Shown piece after piece: positions 1 through 5,597 of a DNA stretch of 6,628 bases. A program made the translations under genes and the position numbers. Each line of letters starts with the position of its first letter. The stretch's first letter is position 1. The stretch spans positions 1 through 6,628 of the forward strand of contig DGZL01000071.1 of NCBI GenBank assembly GCA_002398515.1, given 5' to 3'. The notes under the pieces are model-generated. The model was not told the DNA's origin. It saw only the letters and a list, made by a program, of their open reading frames with translations, and searched no databases. The stretch comes from Firmicutes bacterium UBA4981 (GTDB lineage: Bacteria; Bacillota; SHA-98; UBA4971).

Positions 1-734
1 GGGATGATATTGGACTCTCCGATGAAGTCAGCCACAAACTTGTTGACCGGCTCATCATATATGTCATTAGGCGTTCCGCGTTGCTGAATTACCCCGTTGT
101 TCAATACAAAGACCTCATCAGACAGAGCTAGGGCTTCTTCTTGATCATGAGTGACGAATACGAAGGTAATCCCAAGGTTTTTCTGCAGCTCTCTGAGTTC
201 ATACTGCATCTCTGAGCGTAGTTTCAGATCAAGGGCTGACAACGGCTCGTCCAGAAGAAGCACTTCTGGCTCGTTAACAATAGCCCGTGCAACTGCCACG
301 CGTTGCTGCTGGCCACCGGACATTCCGGTAATCCCCCGATTCTCCAAGCCTTCCAGGTTGACGAAGCGGAGAGCTTCTCGGACTTTTGCCTTAATCATGT
401 CAGGCTTCATCCTTTTTACCCTCAGTCCGAAGGCGACGTTCTCGAACACATTCAAATGAGGAAACAGCGCGTAGTCCTGGAATATGGTGTTTACTCGACG
501 TTTGTCCGGCGGGATGTTGCTGATTTCTTGCTCGTCAAAGTAGATTGCGCCGGTTGTAGGTTGGACAAAGCCTGCAATCAATCGAATGATAGTTGTTTTG
601 CCGCAGCCGGAAGGGCCCAGCAATGTGTAGAATTTCCCTCTTTCCAGCTCAAAGCTGACGTCTGTTAACACAGGAGGATCGCTGTCGTATTGCTTTGTGA
701 TGTTCTCAAATCGGATAATTGTGTCTTCAGGCAT
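1..734 (-). CDS. potA: PotA-type spermidine/putrescine ABC transporter ATP-binding protein, 3' part off the window
   Basis: This is the cytoplasmic ATPase that powers a polyamine importer. The visible 244 residues contain the whole nucleotide-binding domain: Walker A GPSGCGKT (40-47), Q-loop Q86 in IFQDYALFPHLNVFENVAFGL, signature MSGGQQQR (138-145), Walker B VLLLDEP (158-164), D-loop SALD (166-169) and switch H196 in VTHDQEEA. The DYALFPHLNVFENVAFGL and RGTPNDIYDEPVNKFVADFIGE stretches are typical of the PotA/CysA-like importer subgroup. The C-terminal regulatory (TOBE) domain, about 100 residues, lies beyond position 1, and the frame is open to the edge. The ATG at 734 follows an AGGGGGG Shine-Dalgarno by six bases. 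The signature starts with Met where Leu is usual, a mild change unlikely to abolish activity. The upstream XRE/cupin gene supports a polyamine role; potB, potC and potD would be expected further left. Another oligo-substrate importer (such as Fe3+ or putative 2-aminoethylphosphonate) is less likely but not excluded. Confidence 0.9.
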   Translation of the reverse strand, partial: MPEDTIIRFENITKQYDSDPPVLTDVSFELERGKFYTLLGPSGCGKTTIIRLIAGFVQPTTGAIYFDEQEISNIPPDKRRVNTIFQDYALFPHLNVFENVAFGLRVKRMKPDMIKAKVREALRFVNLEGLENRGITGMSGGQQQRVAVARAIVNEPEVLLLDEPLSALDLKLRSEMQYELRELQKNLGITFVFVTHDQEEALALSDEVFVLNNGVIQQRGTPNDIYDEPVNKFVADFIGESNII

Positions 735-762
735 TTCTGTCCCCCCTCATTTTGATCCGCCC

Positions 763-796
763 GGCTCCGTCCTTCATCGCGGTGTCTGGCTCCGTC
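763..796. repeat. Two copies of GGCTCCGTC, 25 bp apart
   Basis: GGCTCCGTC occurs at 763-771 and again at 788-796, the second inside GGTGTCTGGCTCCGTC (781-796). Both lie just upstream of the potA ribosome binding site, in its transcribed leader. The longer copy resembles, from memory and unverified, short GGTGTCTGGC-type dispersed repeats found between genes in some Bacillota. It could equally be a local duplication or part of a leader structure. Confidence 0.4.
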
Positions 797-938
797 TTTT
801 CTTACCGTGGCGGATGGAGATACGATTTGCGCCAAGTATTCGTTGGGCTCTTGAGTTATGCGACGTCTTGCCGCATACCTGACAAGTAGTCATATCCAGC
901 GCCACGGGTCGCGTTATGCGCCGCAGGTTACGGCACAT
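774..938 (-). CDS. Doubtful 54-residue basic CxxC ORF between the regulator and potA
   Basis: An ATG at 938, eight bases past the regulator stop, opens a 54-codon frame. It holds one zinc-knuckle-like pair, CQVCGK (residues 19-24), and a very basic tail with GKKRR. Internal starts at GTG 905 and ATG 893 would give 43 or 39 residues. None of the starts has a clear Shine-Dalgarno sequence, and only one Cys pair is present. The order CxxCGK, SHN, LGAN, GKKRR loosely recalls ribosomal protein L28, but the match is short and may be chance. It could be a small co-transcribed protein, a decayed gene, or simply an open frame in a 212-bp leader. I rate it more likely non-coding than coding. Confidence 0.2.
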   Translation of the reverse strand: MCRNLRRITRPVALDMTTCQVCGKTSHNSRAQRILGANRISIRHGKKRRSQTPR

Positions 939-946
939 TGATTGCA

Positions 947-1489
947 TCATAAGTAAGAATCGGTTGCGATCAGAAGCAGTTCCGCCGGTCCGTCAGTGTC
1001 GTTTGAGATCTGGTGTTCTTCTGACGCTTGGTAGTAGACGGTCTCTCCTGCCTTCGCATGGTAAATCCGTCCCCCGAGTGAGACTTTGACCCTGCCTTTT
1101 AGGATATAGGCACAAGTATCAGCCAGGGAAGGTTCGAACTGCTTGAAACTCCCACCTTTTTCAAGAGTGAGAAGTATCGGCTCCATCTCATTTTCGTTGG
1201 ATTCAGGAACAAGCCATTGGACGCGGTAGCCTCGTTCTTCATCCACAAATTCGGTTCGGTCTTCTTCTCCGTACACGACCTTTTGCTCGCGTTCCTCATC
1301 ATCAAAGAACTCGCGAGGTGTGCAACCGAGGACTTCAAGAATGTCAAAGAAGGTTTCAATTGACGGCGAACTCAGGTCGCGTTCAATTTGGGAAATGTAG
1401 CCCTTGGTCAGGTCTGTACGTTCGCCTAGCTCTTCTTGGGTCAAACCCTTCTTCAACCGTAGATTCTTGATTCTTCGCCCGATTTTCAT
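947..1489 (-). CDS. XRE-family helix-turn-helix regulator with C-terminal cupin domain
   Basis: This is a 180-residue cytoplasmic transcription factor. Residues 4-60 form a lambda-repressor-type helix-turn-helix (LTQEELGERTDLTKGYISQIERD, 16-38). A linker rich in Asp and Glu (about 62-86) follows, then a small beta-barrel cupin domain at about 100-178. The cupin motifs are ADTCAYILKGRVKVSLGG and AKAGETVYYQASEEHQISN. In this family (PuuR-like and many Bacillota proteins) the cupin senses a small ligand, and here a polyamine is the natural guess because potA lies directly downstream. The length is normal for the family. The ATG at 1489 is preceded by GAGGGACAAGAA, an acceptable Shine-Dalgarno. 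It is transcribed leftward with potA across a 212-bp spacer, probably as one unit. The upstream region contains a dense array of short inverted elements, so autoregulation is likely. The ligand is inferred, not seen. Confidence 0.9.
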   Translation of the reverse strand: MKIGRRIKNLRLKKGLTQEELGERTDLTKGYISQIERDLSSPSIETFFDILEVLGCTPREFFDDEEREQKVVYGEEDRTEFVDEERGYRVQWLVPESNENEMEPILLTLEKGGSFKQFEPSLADTCAYILKGRVKVSLGGRIYHAKAGETVYYQASEEHQISNDTDGPAELLLIATDSYL

Positions 1490-1520
1490 TTCTTGTCCCT
1501 CGCTGTCGCTTGTATTCGGA

Positions 1521-1537
1521 GTTCACATTAGGTTCAC
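1521..1537. repeat. GTTCAC direct repeat with 11-bp period
   Basis: GTTCAC occurs at 1521-1526 and 1532-1537, one DNA turn apart, between the regulator start and the TARACTY array. It could be an additional protein contact site or chance. Confidence 0.3.
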
Positions 1538-1540
1538 CCG

Positions 1541-1679
1541 AAGTTTATAAGGAAAACCACACAGACTAGACTCCAGGGCGATACGTGAGTTTACGCCGGG
1601 TAGACTCTAGACTCACAAGAAAGTTTAAATACAGTAAACTTCAAGTTGATAAGTTCGATATAGGTAAACTCAAAGTTTA
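1541..1679. promoter_or_regulatory. Array of nine TARACTY elements, probable operator field
   Basis: A 7-bp element TARACTY recurs nine times in 139 bp. Forward copies are TAGACTC at 1567, 1601 and 1608, TAAACTT at 1635 and TAAACTC at 1665. Reverse copies are AAGTTTA at 1541, 1621 and 1673, and GAGTTTA at 1587. Two pairs form clean inverted repeats: AAGTTTA-7 bp-TAAACTT (1621-1641) and TAAACT-CAA-AGTTTA (1665-1679). Two TAGACTC copies are directly adjacent (1601-1614). The array lies just downstream of the predicted regulator promoter, so the XRE/cupin protein is the obvious candidate binder. That assignment is inference. Confidence 0.6.
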
Positions 1680-1695
1680 ATGACGATGCTAGGTT

Positions 1696-1723
1696 ATTAT
1701 ACACCATTCTTCAGAAACTGCAA
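1696..1723 (-). promoter_or_regulatory. Probable sigma-A promoter of the regulator-potA unit
   Basis: On the minus strand, TTGCAG (1723-1718) and a perfect TATAAT (1701-1696) are separated by 16 bp. The predicted start near 1689 gives a leader of about 200 nt before the regulator ATG. The nearest palindromic TAAACT/AGTTTA site (1665-1679) would sit about 10-25 bp downstream of the start, a good place for repression. The -35 is weak (three of six consensus bases), while the -10 is the best in the region. Confidence 0.55.
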
Positions 1724-1725
1724 TA

Positions 1726-1754
1726 GTGATTTTGGGCGAGTGATTTTGGGCGAG
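1726..1754 (+). repeat. Perfect 14-bp tandem duplication
   Basis: GTGATTTTGGGCGA occurs at 1726-1739 and is repeated exactly at 1740-1753, with the next G continuing the pattern. It lies just upstream of the predicted minus-strand promoter and well upstream of the aminotransferase gene, so it may be an activator site or a slipped-strand duplication. Confidence 0.75.
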
Positions 1755-1777
1755 GGGCAAAATTTATCGTTTGTAGG

Positions 1778-1822
1778 TGTCATCGGACAATGTCACAGGA
1801 CATCTCGGTTGGCATGTCCGAG
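1778..1822. promoter_or_regulatory. Cluster of TGTC/GACA palindromes in the aminotransferase upstream region
   Basis: TGTC or GACA appears at 1778, 1786, 1791, 1799 and 1815. Possible pairings are TCGGACA with TGTCCGA (1783-1789/1815-1821), GGACAT with ATGTCC (1798-1803/1814-1819) and CTCGG with CCGAG (1804-1808/1818-1822). The pairings exclude one another, so this is either a switching leader structure or a set of protein half-sites. No -10/-35 pair for the plus strand is convincing here. Confidence 0.35.
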
Positions 1823-1868
1823 ACTGAACTGAAACTGCTCTTTCAAGGTTAGCATGAAGGATCTGGCC

Positions 1869-1887
1869 ACCTGAGAGAGAAACAGGT
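1869..1887 (+). other. Small hairpin before the aminotransferase ribosome binding site
   Basis: ACCTG (1869-1873) pairs with CAGGT (1883-1887) around a nine-base purine loop. An alternative pairing of GCCAC (1866-1870) with GTGGC (1902-1906) overlaps it. Both lie shortly upstream of the GGAGGAG ribosome binding site and could influence access to it. The stems are short, so the evidence is weak. Confidence 0.25.
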
Positions 1888-1926
1888 AATAGTCTATGAA
1901 TGTGGCATCGTAGGGAGGAGTAATCT

Positions 1927-3084
1927 ATGCAAGTTCACCTGGCCAGGCCTGATATTACTGATAAAGAAATCGAGATCGTAAATGAGGTCATCCGCTGTCC
2001 CATCCTCGCGCTGGGGCCAAAGCTTAAGGAATTCGAGCAGGCAATTGCAGACTATGTAGGCGTAAAACACGCAATCGCGGTCAATAGCGGGACAAGCGGG
2101 CTTCATCTTCTCATAAGAGCGTTTGGTATCGGTGACGGGGACGAGGTCATAACGACCCCGTTCAGTTTCATCGCATCAAGCAATTGCATAGTCTATGAGC
2201 GGGCAAAGCCGGTATTTGTGGATATTGAACCTGACACAGCGAACATCGATCCTAGTCTTATAGAAGATGCAATCACTCCCAGGACAAGGGCTATCCTTCC
2301 TGTGGACGCCTTTGGACAACCTGCAAAGCTGGATATCATACGCGAGCTCGCCCGCCGCCATGGCCTGGCGGTTATCGAGGACTCATGCGAGTCCCTTGGG
2401 TCTGAGTACAAGGGAACCAAGGCCGGCAATTCGGCGTTTGCCGACGCAGCGGTGTTTGCGTTCTATCCGAACAAGCAGATAACTACAGGCGAAGGCGGGA
2501 TGGTAGTTACAGATGATGACCGTATTGCCTTCTTATGCAAGAGCATGCGCAACCAGGGGAGGGGAGAGGCGGGGGTATGGCTGTCCCATGAACGCCTGGG
2601 ATACAACTATCGTATGGATGAGCTGTCCGCTGCCCTTGGCGTAGTGCAGATGTCCCGGATAGAGGAACTTATCCTCAAGCGCAAGCGCGTGGCGGATATG
2701 TATAACATACGTCTGTCTGAGATTTCAGGCGTCAGACTTCCTTACATAGCGCCTGAGGTCACCAGGATGAGCTGGTTCGTGTATGTTATCCGTGTGGGTG
2801 TGGATGAGCCTACTCCGGAGCGTCAGTCCAGGGTGCGAGATCACGTCATGAAGCGATTCAAGGAAGCGAAAATCGGATGCCGTCCATATTTCACCCCTAT
2901 CCATCTGCAGCCTTTCTACAGAACTGAGTTGGGTCTTGAGGAAGAGATGTTCCCTGTTACGGAGCACGCAGGCAGGACTAGCATTGCGATTCCGTTCCAT
3001 AACCATATTACTGGGGCAGAAGTTGAGTATGTGGCCGAGGTTCTAGAGAAGGCGTTGGATGAGGCCTCCAGTGGGATTGTGTAG
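1927..3084 (+). CDS. DegT/DnrJ/EryC1/StrS-family PLP-dependent aminotransferase
   Basis: This is a 385-residue fold-type I pyridoxal-phosphate enzyme. The family usually transfers an amino group from glutamate to a keto-sugar nucleotide, making amino sugars for cell-surface glycans or secondary metabolites. Visible landmarks are the N-terminal LARPDITDKEIEIVNEVI, the cofactor-phosphate loop NSGTSGLHLL (53-62), TTPFSFIASSN (76-86), the aspartate that contacts the pyridine nitrogen (D152 in IEDSCESLGSEYKG), the Schiff-base lysine K183 in FYPNKQITTGEGGM, and LGYNYRMDELSAALGVVQ (224-241). Length and motifs are complete, so it should be active. The ATG at 1927 follows GGGAGGAG by six bases. The acceptor sugar cannot be read from sequence. 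No glycosyltransferase, dehydratase or epimerase gene lies next to it in the window, which is unusual for the family and leaves its pathway open. An intact divergent region separates it from the regulator. Confidence 0.93.
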   Translation: MQVHLARPDITDKEIEIVNEVIRCPILALGPKLKEFEQAIADYVGVKHAIAVNSGTSGLHLLIRAFGIGDGDEVITTPFSFIASSNCIVYERAKPVFVDIEPDTANIDPSLIEDAITPRTRAILPVDAFGQPAKLDIIRELARRHGLAVIEDSCESLGSEYKGTKAGNSAFADAAVFAFYPNKQITTGEGGMVVTDDDRIAFLCKSMRNQGRGEAGVWLSHERLGYNYRMDELSAALGVVQMSRIEELILKRKRVADMYNIRLSEISGVRLPYIAPEVTRMSWFVYVIRVGVDEPTPERQSRVRDHVMKRFKEAKIGCRPYFTPIHLQPFYRTELGLEEEMFPVTEHAGRTSIAIPFHNHITGAEVEYVAEVLEKALDEASSGIV

Positions 3085-3158
3085 CGCTGCACATTAATAA
3101 TGAGTATTACCTGAGGGTTATGAGAGCATAGACTACAATGCCCTCATTGACCGTGGAT

Positions 3159-3195
3159 GAAGGGGAACGAAGGAGCACGAAGGGGACAAGGACAC
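3159..3195 (+). promoter_or_regulatory. Ladder of four Shine-Dalgarno-like repeats before the exonuclease start
   Basis: Four imperfect units of about 10 bases follow each other: GAAGGGGAAC (3159), GAAGGAGCAC (3169), GAAGGGGAC (3179) and AAGGACAC (3188). Each contains an AAGG core able to pair with 16S rRNA. The last core, AAGGA (3188-3192), is five bases before the ATG at 3198, which favours that start over the ATG at 3138. Confidence 0.55.
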
Positions 3196-3197
3196 AT

Positions 3198-3968
3198 ATG
3201 GATCTACTTATTGATGCCGACATTCTGGCTTGTCAGTTTGCATACGCTTTCGAAGCAAGCCAGGGTCGGAATACATATGACGATTTTGATATTGATGATG
3301 CAAGGTGGGCTATTTCAGGGTTCGATTCTGCAGTGAAACGGTTGATAAGCCAGACGGGAACAGAGGACGCGCTTTTGTGTTTCACCGGGCGGAGCAATTT
3401 CAGGTATTCGATACTTCCCACATATAAGTCAACCCGCAAGGGTAAGCCGAAACCGGTGCTTTTGGATGCTCTTATTGAACACGCTTGGGCTGCTTGGGAT
3501 TGCAGAGAAGTGGATTGCCTTGAAGCAGACGACGTAATGGGAATCATTGCTACGAAATTCCCGGGACGCTATGTCATGGCTACTATTGATAAGGACCTGA
3601 AACAAATACCCGGGATTCATTATAACTGGCGGAAAGAGCGGAGCAAAGACATTGAGACGTGGGAAGCCGACTACTGGTTCTATTTTCAGGTGCTGACAGG
3701 GGATTCCACAGACGGGTATGCAGGATGTCCCGGGATTGGAGTGGCAAGAGCCAGGACCGTTCTCAAGGGCGTCAGCAAGGGTGGCGCCAAGGGTATCCCT
3801 AAGGGCGTGACTGACCATCCCTGGGCTCGGGTTGTGAAAGCGTTTGAGTCCAGGGGGTTGACTGAGCAGGATGCGCTGGTCCAGGCGAGGGTTGCCCGGA
3901 TCCTTCGCGTTGATGACTATGATTTTGCGGAGCGGCAACCGATATTGTGGAGTCCGGACTCAATGTAG
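3198..3968 (+). CDS. Phage-type flap endonuclease / 5'-3' exonuclease
   Basis: This 256-residue protein is a FEN-superfamily nuclease related to phage 5'-3' exonucleases (T7 gp6/T5 D15 type) and to the 5' nuclease domain of DNA polymerase I. Metal-binding acidic residues are present: D6 and D8 (LIDADI), E109, D111 and D112 (LEADDV), D131 and D133 (TIDKDL), and D169 and D172 (GDSTDG). The conserved basic segment YKSTRKGKPKP (76-86) and the helix-hairpin turn GCPGIG (176-181) are also visible. Residues 190-205 are four tandem KGxx units, a probable basic DNA-contact loop. The ending RILRVDDYDF...ILWSP is typical of phage exonucleases. I chose ATG 3198 (MDLLIDAD) because it has a spaced AAGGA; the ATG at 3138 would add 20 non-conserved residues without a ribosome site. 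No polymerase, helicase or other phage gene is nearby, so it is probably an acquired stand-alone gene. All catalytic residues remain, arguing against decay. Confidence 0.88.
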   Translation: MDLLIDADILACQFAYAFEASQGRNTYDDFDIDDARWAISGFDSAVKRLISQTGTEDALLCFTGRSNFRYSILPTYKSTRKGKPKPVLLDALIEHAWAAWDCREVDCLEADDVMGIIATKFPGRYVMATIDKDLKQIPGIHYNWRKERSKDIETWEADYWFYFQVLTGDSTDGYAGCPGIGVARARTVLKGVSKGGAKGIPKGVTDHPWARVVKAFESRGLTEQDALVQARVARILRVDDYDFAERQPILWSPDSM

Positions 3969-4081
3969 AGGTTTGCCGTGCCACTTCTTTGGAGACATTG
4001 TAGATGTGTGCGATTTTCTATCAGCCGCCGCCTTGTGACCGCGTTTATGCGATCGTGGTCGATTTCATTCAAAAAGGATCT

Positions 4082-4100
4082 GTGGTTGCAGTCAACCCAC
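4082..4100 (+). other. Seven-pair hairpin with one bulged C, deaminase leader
   Basis: GTGGTTG (4082-4088) pairs with CAA and CCAC (4093-4095, 4097-4100) around a CAGT tetraloop, leaving C4096 bulged. It sits in the 202-bp spacer between the exonuclease and the deaminase, only a few bases before a second hairpin. No T-tract follows, so it is not a standard terminator. Confidence 0.4.
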
Positions 4101-4107
4101 GTAAAAG

Positions 4108-4124
4108 AAACTGACTTGCAGTTT
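4108..4124 (+). other. Perfect six-pair palindrome AAACTG-ACTTG-CAGTTT
   Basis: AAACTG (4108-4113) and CAGTTT (4119-4124) pair perfectly across a five-base loop, with A-rich sequence before and GCTTTG after. It could be a weak terminator for the exonuclease transcript or an operator. The half-sites AAACT/AGTTT match the core of the TARACTY element upstream of the regulator, though the spacing differs from the strongest sites there. Confidence 0.4.
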
Positions 4125-4170
4125 GCTTTGCCGAGGGTTGACTCTTTTTATAGTATTGGAGGGTTGCCTT

Positions 4171-5562
4171 GTGTCTTCTCTTCTGATTGAGAATGTCGGA
4201 GCTGTCGTTACTATGAACGAAAGCCGAGAAATCCTTTATGGCGTTGATATCCTGTGCGATGACGGAGTTGTCAAACGCATATCCCGGTCCGGCAAGTCCG
4301 ACCCTCATTCGGACAAAGCAAAGCGACCGGTTGTCGCAGACAATGTTATCATCGCAGACGGTATGATTGTGTACCCGGGACTGGTCAATACGCATCATCA
4401 TCTATACCAGGCTATGACCCGGAATATCGGGAGAATCCAGCACCTCAAACTATTCGATTGGCTTAAGGCTCTTTATGAGGTATGGAAAGGTATAGACGAA
4501 GAAGTTGTATACTACGGTGCGCTGGTAGGCCTTGGTGAACTCTTGAAGTCGGGTTGCACTACTTGTTGTGACCATCATTACGTGTTTCCAAAAGGAGCAG
4601 GCCACAGGTTGATAGATGCTGAGCTCGAGGCTGCGGCCGAACTCGGTATCAGAATGCTTGCTTGCAGAGGGAGTATGTCTCGGGGACAAAAGGACGGCGG
4701 ACTACCTCCTGACGATCTGGTTGAAGATATCGATGATATTTTGCGAGATAGCGTTCGTCTCATAGATGAGTATCATGACCTATCTGCCACCGCTATGCGC
4801 CGTATCGCGCTTGCTCCTTGTTCGCCGTTTTCCGTATCAGATGACCTCATGCGCGAGACTACAGCCATTGCGCGCAGCAAGGGAGTCAAGCTCCATACAC
4901 ACCTGGCGGAAACCCTTGATGAAGAGTCGTATTGTCTGGAGAGGACCGGAATGAGGCCGCTTGCCTACATGGAGAGTCTGGGCTGGTTAGGGCCTGATGT
5001 ATGGTTTGCCCACGGAGTGCATTTCAATGATGACGAGCTGAACTTGCTTGCCGAGACGTCTACCGGAATTGCACATTGCCCTACATCTAACATGAAGCTT
5101 GCGTCAGGGCGAGCGAGACTGGAGGCTTTTCTTGAACTCGGAGTCCCTGTCGGACTGGGCGTGGACGGAAGCGCCAGTAACGACTGTTCAAACATGATTT
5201 CCGAAATCAGAGCCGGCTATTTGCTGCACAGGCTGGAGATTGGACACTCTGCGCCCGGGCCTGAGGATATTCTACAAGTAGCGACTGCAGGAGGCGCCGC
5301 GATAATCGGCTGGCCTGAACTGGGGAGGATAGCAGTAGACCACCCGGCGGATATGTTCATCATTGATGCCTCGAAGTTCGACTGGGTTGGCGCAGAATTC
5401 GATCCCGCGGCTGCCCTGGCCGTACTTGGATGCCAAAGGCCTGTGTCTTTCACTATCGTTGCGGGCAAGGTTGTTGTCTCAGGCGGAGAACTGGTGAATG
5501 TGGACGAGGTCCTCCTGGCAAAGCAGGCGAGGAAGATTTCCAGGCGACTGTGCGGTCGGTGA
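4171..5562 (+). CDS. Amidohydrolase-superfamily purine deaminase, probable 8-oxoguanine deaminase
   Basis: The 463-residue protein is a metal-dependent cytoplasmic deaminase of the TrzN/AtzA/guanine deaminase branch. Its motifs fit 8-oxoguanine deaminase, which converts 8-oxoguanine to uric acid and ammonia: GLVNTHHHLYQAMTR (70-84), LFDWLKALYEVW, SGCTTCCDHHYVFPKG, RGSM and GGLPPDD, APCSPFSVS (215-223), HTHLAETLDEE (242-252), HCPTSNMKLASG (302-313) and LGVDGSASNDCSN (329-341). Metal or catalytic residues are H75, H77, H244, E247, H281 and D332. The start is GTG 4171, seven bases after GGAGGG (4158-4163), giving VSSLLIENVG, the usual beginning of such enzymes; an upstream ATG at 4123 lacks a ribosome site and adds an unrelated hydrophobic tail. 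A guanine, isocytosine or s-triazine substrate is less likely but not excluded. The gene follows the exonuclease after 202 bp, so co-transcription is uncertain. Two hairpins precede it, perhaps for regulation. It converges on the barrel gene. Confidence 0.85.
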   Translation: MSSLLIENVGAVVTMNESREILYGVDILCDDGVVKRISRSGKSDPHSDKAKRPVVADNVIIADGMIVYPGLVNTHHHLYQAMTRNIGRIQHLKLFDWLKALYEVWKGIDEEVVYYGALVGLGELLKSGCTTCCDHHYVFPKGAGHRLIDAELEAAAELGIRMLACRGSMSRGQKDGGLPPDDLVEDIDDILRDSVRLIDEYHDLSATAMRRIALAPCSPFSVSDDLMRETTAIARSKGVKLHTHLAETLDEESYCLERTGMRPLAYMESLGWLGPDVWFAHGVHFNDDELNLLAETSTGIAHCPTSNMKLASGRARLEAFLELGVPVGLGVDGSASNDCSNMISEIRAGYLLHRLEIGHSAPGPEDILQVATAGGAAIIGWPELGRIAVDHPADMFIIDASKFDWVGAEFDPAAALAVLGCQRPVSFTIVAGKVVVSGGELVNVDEVLLAKQARKISRRLCGR

Positions 5563-5597
5563 CTTTTTGTTCATGTATTCGGCGAGTCAGGGAGGAC

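Noticed and set aside
1870..1918. TPP-riboswitch-like words CTGAGA and CGTAGGGA before the aminotransferase
   Set aside because: The conserved core between them (ACCCTT and GAACCTGA regions, P3 and P4/P5 stems) is missing and the spacing is too short; the second word is the gene's own ribosome binding site.
3112..3146. TGAGGG/CCCTCA inverted repeat after the aminotransferase
   Set aside because: Loop of 23 bases and no T-tract; not a credible intrinsic terminator.
3138..3197. 20-residue N-terminal extension of the exonuclease
   Set aside because: No Shine-Dalgarno before ATG 3138; the added residues are non-conserved and correspond to the purine repeat ladder.
4127..4154. Promoter-like TTTGCC/TATAGT pair before the deaminase
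   Set aside because: Transcription would start at or after the ribosome binding site (4158-4163), leaving the mRNA without it.
4123..4170. 16-residue N-terminal extension of the deaminase
   Set aside because: No ribosome binding site at ATG 4123; the GTG at 4171 has GGAGGG at good spacing and begins at the conserved family start.
3978..4190. A 70-codon plus-strand frame starting with GTG after an AGAGG
   Set aside because: Its composition looks non-coding, it runs through both leader hairpins and it overlaps the deaminase start.
5545..5568. CGAC/GTCG stem followed by T5 as a deaminase terminator
   Set aside because: Only four pairs, inside the coding end, with five bases between stem and T-run; too weak to call.
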